A DNA stretch of 64,000 nucleotides from Mastigamoeba balamuthi. Its lineage: Eukaryota; Evosea; Mastigamoebida; Mastigamoebidae. The stretch covers positions 159,440 to 223,439 of the forward strand of contig CACRSC010000075.1 of NCBI GenBank assembly GCA_902651635.1, given 5' to 3'. The notes below the pieces were generated by a model. It searched no databases and was not told the DNA's origin. It saw nothing but the letters and a program-made list of their open reading frames with translations. Shown piece after piece: positions 43,491 through 53,417 of this stretch. A program made the translations under genes and the position numbers. Position 1 is the stretch's first letter. The number at the start of each line of letters is the position of its first letter.

Positions 43491-44265
43491 TCATTCGATC
43501 CACTGTATCACAATGCTGAGGAGTGGTTTGCACGGCACATCAGCAGGGCTCAAAGAATGATGATTCCTACCAGAGGTGCTCTATTTGGACCGGAGGGAAT
43601 TGATGACAAGATCGTTGTGCCGCATCCCCCGCCACCAAACGGACACCCACAACCAGTGGCTGCCAGCTCGAGCTCACTTGTCCCTGGGTTGAGCAGTGAG
43701 ATTGGTGGCATTCAGGTACAAACTGTGACACGTGGAAGAATGATCACTGCCGGGGGAGCTGATGTACCGGTATGGGGAGATCGCTTCGGCTTCGCATTGC
43801 TGCAGCAGAATGCCTCGGTCCTCTCGGCGCTGACAAACAACTCATCCAATCAGGGGCAGCGATAGACAAGCTCACCATTTTGTGGTTTCTGAATGCTGCA
43901 AGCAGGGGAGTGAGGCCTCGAAAGCCAGCACGGCGGCGGCTGACAGTGCAGCGGAAGCTGCCAAGAGTGCGGCGTCAGCAGCGATGGCAGTAGTGGAGTT
44001 GGGCAAGCTGCACGCAGCCATGACAGACTCTATGCAAAAACAGTTCGCAGCCACCATCGAGCGCGTGACAACAGAGTTCAGCACGTCAGTGGCAGGGCAA
44101 ATGGATGCGCTCGCACAGGGGCGGGATACCGCAGACAAATACATGACACCTCGAGAACATCGTAGGCAAATTCGCCCCCAAGTAGCGCCTGCTCTTGCGC
44201 TCCATCGTCACCACGTTGAGTGCTCCTCTCCCGCGCCTCCTCCGCCGACAGGTTCTTGTGAATAA
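43491..44265 (+). CDS. Hypothetical Ala-rich coiled-coil protein, 5' end not found
   Basis: I do not recognise this gene. A frame open from about 43491 reads TSDSFDPLYHNAEEWFARHI, then MMIPTRGALFGPEGIDDK and a Pro-rich stretch. A GT at 43818 and an acceptor at 43905 join QQNAS in phase to GSEASKASTAAADSAAEAAK. The second exon (43906-44265) is an Ala-rich helix (KLHAAMTDSMQKQFAATIER) and ends ...PPTGSCE with TAA. The first ATG in the frame is at 43557, but coding character begins earlier, so an upstream exon or start is likely. It might be a single-copy host gene or an element protein; the region to its left is A/T-rich. Confidence 0.4.
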
Positions 44266-44457
44266 CAACAATGGCGGTTCCCCTGGAAAACTACGTCACT
44301 TAGCCAGAATCCCGGTAAAATATCCGGTTCCTCAGCACTGCTGGCTTGAATACTGTATTACTCGGGCGTACTCTATTTGATCAAATAGCTAGCCCAAAAA
44401 TGCTCGGTGAACGCGGTACATTACAGCCAGATAAGACGCTTGCTGGACCGCCTTCTA

Positions 44458-46538
44458 TCAGCACGGCCACGGGGCCACGGGCTCGTCGTCGCTCATTTCC
44501 CCCTCCTCCTCCTCCTCCTCCCAACCCCCGTCACACGACATCCTGGCGACCCCCAGTGCTATGGGTTCCACTCCACCACTGCGTAGCGTGTGCCGCCATA
44601 GTGTCGCCGCGGTGAGGCACCCAGCTGTGCGCATCTCAGAGGACGCGATCTCCTGCTGGCCCTCGCTGGGAGCCCCAGTGCCACACTGCTGCGGTGCTAT
44701 ACAGTCTGAGTCAGGGTCCGTGCCTCTCCCCTTGCTCCTGCTCCTGCACTTGTCATTGCCCTTGCCCTCGCCCGCGCTCGATTTGCTCGAGGACTTGGAC
44801 TTCTTGGGGGCGAAGCCAGTTTCTCCCCTGGTTCCAGACCCCGACGCGCTGCTGCTGCATTGTTTGGTGGGGCCGGGTGAGACACGGGTGCCATAGGGTT
44901 CTCTGTACCGCTTTGTGCTGCCGATGGGCACCAAGGGTGCGAGATTATGAACCATGAGCTCCGCGACTGTGTCAGGGACGTCGGTGATGACGCATCTCAG
45001 CCTTCTTTGCAGGTCTGCGGGGTCCGGCAGGTATATCAGCTCCACCGAGCGCTTCACGACAGCGACGGGCGCGGTGTCCGCGGAGTTCGCATCGCTGTGG
45101 CCAGGGTCGTCGACTGGGAGAGCAAACCACGCGGCTCTGTTGTGCAGTGCCTGGTGTATCTCGAACCTTGGAAGGCCATGTCTCAGACACGCGGGTGCGT
45201 GCGCACGACCACTACGCACCTGAGCGGGATGATAGGCCCTGCCGTCTCGAAGTACGGGGGAATGACCTCGTCTCCACAGCCCTCGCGGAGTCGCGGGTAC
45301 TCGATGGCACACCGGGCAATGAGATCAGCTTTCTGTCCGGAGATCCGCCGCGAATGAGTAACACACAAGCAGGGGGGCAGACGCACCATTGCTGGGTCGA
45401 GGTTGACGGGGATGATGTGGTGGCACTCTGGACGGATGCCGCGGACTCCGGGGATACCCGACACGAGGCAGCTATCCGATTTGCTGTCGGCGCCAACCCG
45501 CTCGTGCGGCGATGACCTGTACGCCACCTTCTCCTGCAGCTGATCCAGTGTCGCCAGCTTCAGGCTCAGCACCAGTTGCTGCACCGTCATCCCTGTGCCC
45601 GGCACCACCGCCTGCATCGCTGCCTCTGTCGCTGCAGGTGGCACAGCACTTGGTGTGAGCTGCCAGGCTGTCCCTTCCCACCAGCAGCGCAGCGAGGGTC
45701 TCATGCGGGAGCTCTGGTTGATACGCACGTTGCAGCTGTTCAGGCGCGGCGGCGGCGGCGACAACAGGAGCAGAAACAGGCACCAGTGCAGCTTGAGGAC
45801 ACGGCAGTGTGAGTGCACCGGAGGCGAGAGACAACACTCAGTGGATCCAAGATTGAACTGAGGCAGTGGTAGATAGAGAGAGAACACAGTATGAACAAAA
45901 ACAACACAAAGCAAACACAAAACAAATTACAATTGACACCGACAAGTCCCACAGCAAGCGGTTACCCAGAACAAAAAGCTCCATCCTGCCCGTCTGGTGG
46001 AAAGATGATGTGCCTTGCGACAGGGCCGCCTTGTCCTCAAGGAAGAGTTGGAGGCTCTTGTTGCTGACGCCCCGCAGTCTGAGCACGTCGCTGTCGCTCA
46101 GCAGCAGCAGCGCCTTCTCGAGCTCTGCGGCCCTGGCGTGGCCCTTGACCGCGCGCTCCACAACCTCCTTTTGCACTGCGTTCCTCTCCTCCATCGGCTC
46201 CCTCCTCTCCTCCAGTATTCTCTTGTACCCAAGCGTGAAATTGCAGTGGAAATGTCTGGGTTTCTGGATTCCATGTGGGAGCAGACCAGGACTTCGGCGG
46301 CGTAGTCCTTGCCGATGCCCCCCTTGGCTGCCCTCTCGATGGCTGCGCGGATGGCAGGGGTGGCGTAGTCCCACAGGTGCGCGAGGCGCAGGCTCAGCAT
46401 CTCGTCGCCGAGCGCGGCGCTCAGCCTGTCCAGCGCCTGGGGGTGCAGGTAGCGGCGCCCGTGGACTGTGAGACTCCGCGTGGGCGCACGCAGGAAGAGG
46501 GCGGCGGCGGGCACGCTGTCGTCGGGGCTCGCCGACAT
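44458..46538 (-). CDS. Hypothetical protein, six or more exons, acidic tail
   Basis: The start at 46538 (MSASPDDSVPAAALFLRAPT) is followed by a helical segment (LSAALGDEMLSLRLAHLWDY). Joined in phase at about 46289/46217, a charged helix follows (RILEERREPMEERNAVQKEV) and a SAM-like or HhH-like segment (LLSDSDVLRLRGVSNKSLQL). Later exons give ELPHETLAALL-AVVPGTGMTV, CHHIIPVNLDPAM-KADLIA, PRLREGCGDEVIPPYFETAG and FEIHQALHNRAAWFALPVDD, then VELIYLPDPADLQRRLRCVI. The last exon ends in a Lys/Ser-rich stretch and a Glu-rich acidic tail (stop at 44458). Junction phases agree at four introns, which supports a real gene. The family is unknown to me. It is flanked by A/T-rich DNA but itself has host-like composition. 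Confidence 0.5.
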
Positions 46539-46897
46539 GAGGAACAGGCGGCTAGTGCTGGCTTGTGCGTGCCACAGACGGTCCCCTTCAGCGCACGACA
46601 GCTGGCTTCTTCTTTAGACAAAATCGTGACAGTTGAGGCCCAGAAGTATCTTATCTGCTTCTTTGCTACACAGCTGATCCGAGCAACCCTGGTTGTCTGA
46701 ATACCAACAGAGAGAACCTAAGCAGGCGGGAGAGAGAATTACTGCCTTTGCCGCCAGTGAAGAGACAAACCAAATCACCCCTCGGAATTCACTTGGAAAA
46801 GGAACGAGGACAATTCAGCCGGCCGAATCTGTTCCACCCATTTATCCTCACTGCCGAGCACTGCCAAACGTGCCCCCCACCAAGCAACGACACCCCG

Positions 46898-48774
46898 ATG
46901 TGGGCCTCGTCCCTTCTACCCATTCTGCCCATCGTTGCCATGGTCTGCGCAGGCCCTTCTGCGTGCTCCTCACACTGCGCTTCACCCCCAAAGGCCACGT
47001 TGCCCCCCGCAGCCTTCAACTGGACGCCCTGCACGCTGCTTGAGGACGCCAATGCGACGCACGCGCCACACAACACCCTTGTAGTCGGCGTGATCGACAC
47101 GCTCACGCGCGCCGAGAACTATCAGGCAAACTCCACTCCTGCTTCCTTCTCCTTCCCTTCGAGTCGGTACTCTGATCTCTTCTTCTTCGCAGCAAGTCAT
47201 GTCCGTCTGCATGGCCCTCATGTACGCATCCGCGGCCGGCTACTTCGGACGCTACCGCGTGTCGCTTCTGATCTTCGATGACTTGAACGTGACGGTGCGC
47301 ATCGGCAGCTGCCTGCGAACTTGGAGTTCAAATTCGGAGCCTGTCGGAATTGCTGTTTTTCCCCCGGGCTTTGCCGAGTTGTCTTTTCTTCTTTCCGAAT
47401 TCTCACCAGAAGCTAACGATGATCAGGCCAATGGACCAGTCGCCGCAGAGCTGTTCAGCGACTACCCCGTGGTTTCTGTCATCGGCGCGTACTCGAGCAG
47501 AATCACCATCGCGATGCTGGATGGCGACTCCACTCACAGAGGGCTGACAGCAAGCGGAATCCCCTTGATATCAGGGTCTGCCACGAGCCCCGTGCTGAGC
47601 GACAAGTCCAAGTACCCTCACTTCATGCGCGTCTGCTCGTCTGACGCCCTGACGGTGCGCGCCACCTGCTGCCATGGTGGCTGAGTGGGGGGCCTCTGCG
47701 AGCCAGAGCCTCGCGATGGTGCAGATGCTGTCCAAGTATGGCGTCACGCGGATTGCAGGCATCGGGAACAACGACAGCTACGGTCGCGGGGGCCTCGAGA
47801 AGCTGGTGGCTTACGCAGCGCGGGCGATACCGCCCATTGAGGTCGTCTCGAACATCTATTACTCGCCCACCATTGATTCACAGAAAGACCTCCAGAAAAG
47901 TGTTAGCCTCACTCTTCATTTGACCCACAGCCCCACGGATACTCATCACTTCCTTTGATTTACAGCTGATTGAGTTGCAATCGACAAACGCTGAGGCATT
48001 TATTGTGTACTGCACTTCGTTGTCGTGTCTCCCGCTACTCGACATGGCGAGAGAGATGGAAATGCTCGAGTCTCCCACCGTGTGGATCCTCGGTGACGGC
48101 ATCACAACCTACTGCACATGCGATATGATCGCAGCTTCCTACCCAGGTGGGTGTGAACGTCCACTGCTGTACCTCAATGACGCCGTCTGCTTGCATCAGA
48201 GCTGGCGAAGGTGATAAACAAAAACACAAGAATTCTCGGTCTGGCGGCAGCTGTGGACCCGAACCCTGTGCAGAAGCAGTTCGACTCGTATTTTGTTCAA
48301 TTCATTCAGGCCGACGAGGCAGTGAACATCAACACGTATTTTGAATATGATGCGGCTCTGGCATTGATTTACGGATTGTCGAAGGTGATCGGGAATGGCC
48401 AGGACCCTTACGAAAGAACCACTCTGTACTCGACCCTCACATCGCTGAGCTTCGAGGGTACAACGGGCACAATAGCATTTGACTCCAGTGGAGACCGATT
48501 CGCATCGATAAAGATTCACGCATGGGTGCACGGGGGCGACAACCTGCAAGTGGTTGGCAGCTGGTCAATCGGAAAGGGCGTCACGATGGACTACCGTTAT
48601 TCTCCAAGGTGGAGATCCTCTTCTCAGCATGGCATATCTACCCAAGTAGTAGTTGGCGTTGTGGGAGGCTTCATACTCGTCGCTGTAATAGGAGCTGTCG
48701 CTTGGTCATTCATATGGCAGCACCAACGTGCCCACCGCAGAATGATCAAGGTCTGCTCCTTAACAGATTGGTAA
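46898..48774 (+). CDS. Receptor with periplasmic-binding/ANF-type ectodomain and one membrane helix
   Basis: A signal peptide (MWASSLLPILPIVAMVCAG) leads into a type I periplasmic-binding fold (Peripla_BP_6/ANF receptor), spread over several exons: NTLVVGVIDTLTRAENY; MSVCMALMYASAAGYFGRYR; ANGPVAAELFSDYPVVSVIG; ASGIPLISGSATSPVLSDKS; LAMVQMLSKYGVTRIAGIGN; STNAEAFIVYCTSLSCLPLL; TVWILGDGITTYC; FEYDAALALIYGLSKVIGNG and FEGTTGTIAFDSSGDRFA. A single membrane helix (GVVGGFILVAVIGAVAWSFI) and a short basic tail (HRRMIKVCSLTDW) end the ORF at TAA 48774. In amoebae this ectodomain commonly precedes an intracellular kinase, often with a cyclase, as in the receptor at 57.8 kb. Here nothing kinase-like follows; an A/T-rich island begins at once. 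It may be a truncated receptor or a short ligand-binding one. Confidence 0.75.
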
Positions 48775-49470
48775 TCGACTAACACAGCAGCAGCTCGAGA
48801 CTGAATAAATGAGGCAGACATACGAGCTGTACATGGATATTGGAATCGAAACAGTATTGTTATAAGCTGGATTCACCATACCAAGGCCATGTCAACAGAG
48901 AGTAATGCTGATTTATGGAGTATCAGCTTTCAGAATTAATGGAGGGGAAATAAACAACAAGTGAAAGGGATGGAGTAGGAAGAAGACTATGAGAGAAAAA
49001 AGAGGATCAAGAATAGAATTGAGAAAAAAGAAACTGATAGTAAAATGGGTATTAATAATTCCAAGTAAAATAGATTATGTGATATACAATTGCTGGTCAA
49101 TAATAGATAAATTTAAGTGATCAAATCAAATTGGAAAGTAAATCAAGAAAACAGTATTAGATCTGCAATGCAAAGGAAGAAGTGTGTGAAGAGCCAAGAC
49201 TCTTAGAAGAATACTTTGTGTGTGTATAATTATGAAACTAGAAACTTGCTGGCCTGAAACAGTATCATTACTATTGGGAACTGTTTTTTGAAGGAAGAAG
49301 TTGTTATTGCAAAAGTGATAACCAAAGACTCTGCTTCTTGTACTTAGAGTGTGAAAATGAAGACTGATAGTACTGGGATTTCTGTTTTGGAAATACATGA
49401 TTATTTCAGAGAACATACTAATGAGCAGTAGCAGTTCATAAATAAGATGCACCTTCAGACCTTTCAGATG

Positions 49471-49509
49471 TACAGTCCTGGGAAAAGAGTCCCTTATCCC
49501 AGAACTGTA
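49471..49509. repeat. 39-base hairpin resembling fused transposon ends
   Basis: Arms 49471-49487 and 49493-49509 (TACAGTCCTGGGAAAAG and the inverse) match at 15 of 17 positions with a 5-base loop. Both ends are TA followed by CAGT..CTGGG, like Tc1/mariner termini at TA target sites. It lies about 140 bases upstream of the Tc1/mariner-like remnant, so it may mark that element's left border. Confidence 0.7.
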
Positions 49510-49646
49510 TAACTGAGAAGAATGATTGGCTAATTAAAAAGGAAAAAGAATGAATTGGATCGGCTAATTTGGATCCTTATTCTGTCTTCATACATCACGT
49601 CACGTTTAGGATTGAAGATTTTGAAATCTGAGATCATATTTTGAAA

Positions 49647-50340
49647 ATGGCACCTAACAAAACGAAACCCTGGGAGTTATGGTTCCTGCAGCTCTATGAG
49701 CTTGGCCCCAAGCTCGGGCTTAGTGCTGCTGCAAAGCACGTTGGGTGCTCTATTCCTACTGCAAAGAAGTGGTGACTTCAAGGGAGTTTCATGCAACAGA
49801 TGCTCCTCAGTCTGATGGCCCTCACATAACATCAGGAACTGAAGATAAGAAATCTGTCAGACTGCCCGCACCATCCCACAGACTTGTCTGCAGCTCTCAC
49901 TACGAAAGTAAGGAGGCTAAGTATCTCTCTTACTTCCTACACAATTTTCCTGTGGTTGCAAGCAGTAGGCCTGTGCAAGAAGGCTTCAATGACACAATCA
50001 CTGCTTTCTCTTGGGCAGATTGCATGCTGTGGTGCCAGAAGTATCAGATTGGAACTGGAAACAGATCACCTTTACTGATAAGGCATTCCTCGAGCTCTTC
50101 ACCTATTCACGTGCATACTGGAAGCACAAAGAAAGCTTGGTGGTAGTGGTCTGCAAAGTCAAGCACCCACAGAGGGACCACATTTGGGATTGCTTTTCAC
50201 AGAAAGGTTTTGAGAAGATCCACTAGGAATCTTAATGCAAAGAAGCTCACTGACAATTCTTGCAGGCCCTGGTACCGAGTGCAAAGATGATTTCCAAGCA
50301 CACCTTTCACTTGGCCAAAAAGGAGAGAGCCTATTATCAT
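49647..50340 (+). mobile_element. Tc1/mariner-like DNA transposon remnant
   Basis: An N-terminal helix-turn-helix-like ORF (MAPNKTKPWELWFLQLYELG, then GLSAAAKHVGCSIPTAKKW) stops at 49774. In another frame, DDE-type sequence follows: WKQITFTDKAFLELF (about 50055-50100, where Tc1 transposases have the first catalytic Asp), then HPQRDHIWDCFSQKGFEKI (the W..F...G motif), then KMISKHTFHLAKK, which fits the region of the second Asp. Several stops and frame changes show it is decayed. The right terminal repeat was not found. A plain DNA transposon, inactive in this copy. Confidence 0.6.
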
Positions 50341-50884
50341 ATTACCAGTCTTACACCACTGTCTGAAGCAGTTCTTGTATACTAAGAAGAAACGAGATTT
50401 CAGAGTCCGAGAGTAGCCTGAGTCCAGCCATTTACCGATTAGTAGAAGTTGGCAATGATCACAGGGAACCCCTGATCTTAGTGTGGCAAAGATTTCTCTG
50501 TCCACCTCAGAAGTCGCAGCATGAGGTTGTCTGACCGATGCTGCACAGGTCGTGATGCGGGAGCTCAGGCCTCTGAAGAGAAGAACATTATCTATGTCAT
50601 CTGTCTAATGTGGTCAGGCTTCAAGACCATGCAGTGAAGGCTCAGGGAATGTCATCCCGTGAATCACTTAAGCTGTTCTAACATGAAGAAGCTTGCTTAT
50701 TTCACACAGAGAGACCCACAATTGGCATCTAGCATGAAGTCGCCATTCGAGGCCACAAAATTTCGCCTAGTCTGGCACAGACGGGCGGGCGCTGCGGAGG
50801 GGTATCGGCTGGAGATACAGAAGGGGAAGATCTCGCGGGAGATATCGGCCTGCATTTTATGCTAACTCGCAGCACCATCAAGTG

Positions 50885-53294
50885 ATGTCCAAGCCCTGGC
50901 ACCAGAAAACCCCCCTCAAGCAGCGCCCGCTCTCCGACGTCCCCGTGACCGTCCTCTCCCCGCGGCGCGCGGCGCCGTCGCCGTGCCAGAGCCCCCTCGC
51001 CTCGCCCGACGACTACGTGCGCGTCGTCGCGGGCGCTGGCCCCGGCGCCTCGGAGCTCCTCGTCCCGGCAGCCGCCGCCTGCAGGGCCCCGTGGATCCAC
51101 AGGCTGCTCCGCGAGAGCAGGGCCCTGTACAGGGAGGTCTCCACCCGCGTCCTCGAGTTCCCCGAGATGCGCCCCGCCATCGCGGAGAAAGGTCCGAGTT
51201 CCCGAGAAATGCCTGCGTTGACGTCATGCCGAAATATCCTCTTTTGCGATTCCGGAGCCGCGGAGAAATCCTGACGTCACGCGTGACATCGCAACCAGTA
51301 TTTGGGTTCTTGGTGCGCGACCTCGTCGACAACCCGCGGGGCTGCGAGGGCGGCCCGCGGACGGTGTTCCTGTTCGAGGTGACGCCCGACGACGCGTTTG
51401 AGCTGCTGCTGGCGGCGCACATCCTCGAGATCGCCCCGCTGCTCGCGTCGGCCGTGGCGATGGTCGCGGACGCGTTTGAGCTGCTGATGGCGGCGCACAT
51501 CCTCGAGATCGCCCCGCTGCTCGCGTCGGCCGTGGCGATGGTCGCGGACCACGTCGACGCCGTTCCCTCGTGGGAGGGCGTCCCCAGCGACGTCGTGGCC
51601 GCGGTGTACGCGCGGCTGCGGCCCGAGGACCTCTGCAGGGTCGAGAGCAGCGCTCTCTTCAGCACGTGTCCCATCGGTGCGTCGCGGTAGGCCCGCCGAG
51701 GGAGCGCAACAATCGCTGCTCTCGGTCGTGGTCGTGACTGACCCTCGGCGTCCGCACAGACACCAGTGAGATTTGGGAGAGGAATTGGAGGGACAGGAAA
51801 GAGGCGTCGGTGTGCCACACGCACTCGTGGGTGCGGATTGTCCCCGAGTGGGTTCACATGCCCGACGGGGACCCCCGGTCGTCGCTCCTCTCGCTCGTCT
51901 CGAGCGAGAAGAGCATCACTGCGAGTGCGCTGAGCTCCCCCGAAGCCCTCGAGTCGTGGCAGCGCTTCCTCGAGAATACCTCGGCGGCCGTGTACCCGCT
52001 GCACATAAGCATGTGCTCGTTGGCGCTGCTCAGATCGATGCCGAGCGTGTGCACGCATTGCTTGCGGATCCGATTCGCTGGCGGCGATCAGGCAGCGGAT
52101 GACGATGGTGGAGCACTTGCCGATGCTATCGCCAGGGTCAGAGAGCTCTGGGACCTGCAGATCGAGAACGCGGTCCTCCCCTGCCCCAAGCTGGCCAGCA
52201 TCATCTCTGCATTGGACGTGAGAGCGCTGCGTAAGCTGGACCTCTCCGGATGCTGCCTGGATAGCCAGTGCATCGAGCCCATCGTGTAAGAGACCAGTCG
52301 TTTTGCCTCCAGACTAACCGCTTTTGACATTGCAGCCAACTGATGGAAACCAACGTGATCGAAGCGCTATCGTTGCACAACAGTCCGCTGCGTGCGATGG
52401 GCTCCGCCCCCGACCCTTCCTCACGTCTCCCTCAGCGACGGTTGATGGAATCGCTGAAGCGCTGAAACGAAACACGTCGCTGACGCTGCTCGACCTCGGG
52501 TGGAACGCGCGCGTGCGGCGCATGGACTGGAGCGGGGTGGGGACTCACCCCAACCTCGCGTGGCTGCTCCTGGACTCTCTGCAGCAGTTGAGTGCCTCCG
52601 CGGGCGTCCTCTCTGACGTCTCACGCGCCACACGCAGGACGGCGCCGAGCGTGATGTCTTTGCTGGAAGCTCTGCGAAGGCCCGAGTGCCAGGTGGCGCA
52701 CCTCATGCTTGACGGCTGCCAGGCGCTGCGGAGCTCCGAGTGCTTCGACGCACTGTGCTCGTCGATCGCAGGCAACAGCTCTCTCGTGACGCTCGGGCTA
52801 TCGAATCTCGGCGGGCTGGGCAACACGTCGCTCGACCAGTTGTCACTGGCCCTGGCAGCGAACAAGACGCTGACGAGCCTCAATATTAGCCAGGACGCGC
52901 TCTTCGGAAACGGTAACGAACAGCAATCGGGTGCTCAGAGTAAAACTGACATCGGCTTCAGGGATACCAGCAACGCCGGGGCAGATGAGGCCATTCTGCC
53001 AGCTGTGGAGCCTTCAGCTTGCCGCGGATGCCGTCACGTGAGAGCTTTCTTGAACCCGTTTCCGTTGCTCACCCTATGGTGCGCAGCGAAGACACGCTGC
53101 AGAGCATGGTGACGACGATGACTTTGGGGGCTGAAGCTCAGTGCCCCCTCGAGGTGCTCAACCTCAACTTCAACGGGCTCGCAGGCCCCAGATGGACCGA
53201 GCTGCTGGACACGCTCGTAGCAGCTGGCGTGACAGTGCTGCACAACTCCAACTGCTACACTCTGCGTCGCTGGCGCTACCGTGTCGGCGTGTAA
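50885..53294 (+). CDS. Elongin-C/BTB-like, F-box-like and leucine-rich-repeat protein
   Basis: The first two exons (50885-about 51188 and 51299-about 51680) join in phase (PAIAEK-VFGFLVRDLVDN) to make an Elongin-C/Skp1-type BTB fold, recognisable by ELLVPAAAACRAPWIHRLLR and FEVTPDDAFELLLAAHILEI. A 26-residue piece of that helix region is duplicated in tandem (51391-51546). An F-box-like helix follows (EGVPSDVVAAVYARLRPEDL). Later exons (51.75-53.29 kb) carry leucine-rich repeats of the RNI type: LRKLDLSGCCLDSQCIEPIV, TSLTLLDLGWNARVRRMDW, SSLVTLGLSNLGGLGNTSLD, KTLTSLNISQDAL and LEVLNLNFNGLAGPRW. BTB or F-box plus LRR proteins act as substrate receptors of cullin ubiquitin ligases; that role is inferred. 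Upstream the sequence changes from A/T-rich island to GC-rich about 100 bases before the ATG. Confidence 0.72.
51391..51546. repeat. 78-base tandem duplication within an exon
   Basis: 51391-51468 and 51469-51546 differ at one base (CTG versus ATG, Leu to Met). The unit is 26 codons, so the frame is kept and the protein gains a second copy of DAFELLxAAHILEI and the helix after it. It doubles a helix of the BTB/Elongin-C fold, which normally occurs once. Confidence 0.92.
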
Positions 53295-53417
53295 CACTGG
53301 TGGGCACACAACCATCAATTGCAGTGAAAACGATGGCAACGAGCGGTGAGCAAGCACATTCTCCATTCCGCCGAATACGTCCAGCGGGGTGCCAAGGTCG
53401 TACAGCCTGCCGCCCAC

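Larger units (their letters stand above)
48775..50884. other. A/T-rich island with transposon remnant
   Basis: Strongly A/T-rich from just after the receptor stop, with few ORFs over 60 codons up to about 49.6 kb. It contains the hairpin at 49471-49509 and a Tc1/mariner-like remnant (listed separately). Composition returns to GC-rich at about 50.77 kb, ahead of the next gene start. Confidence 0.6.
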
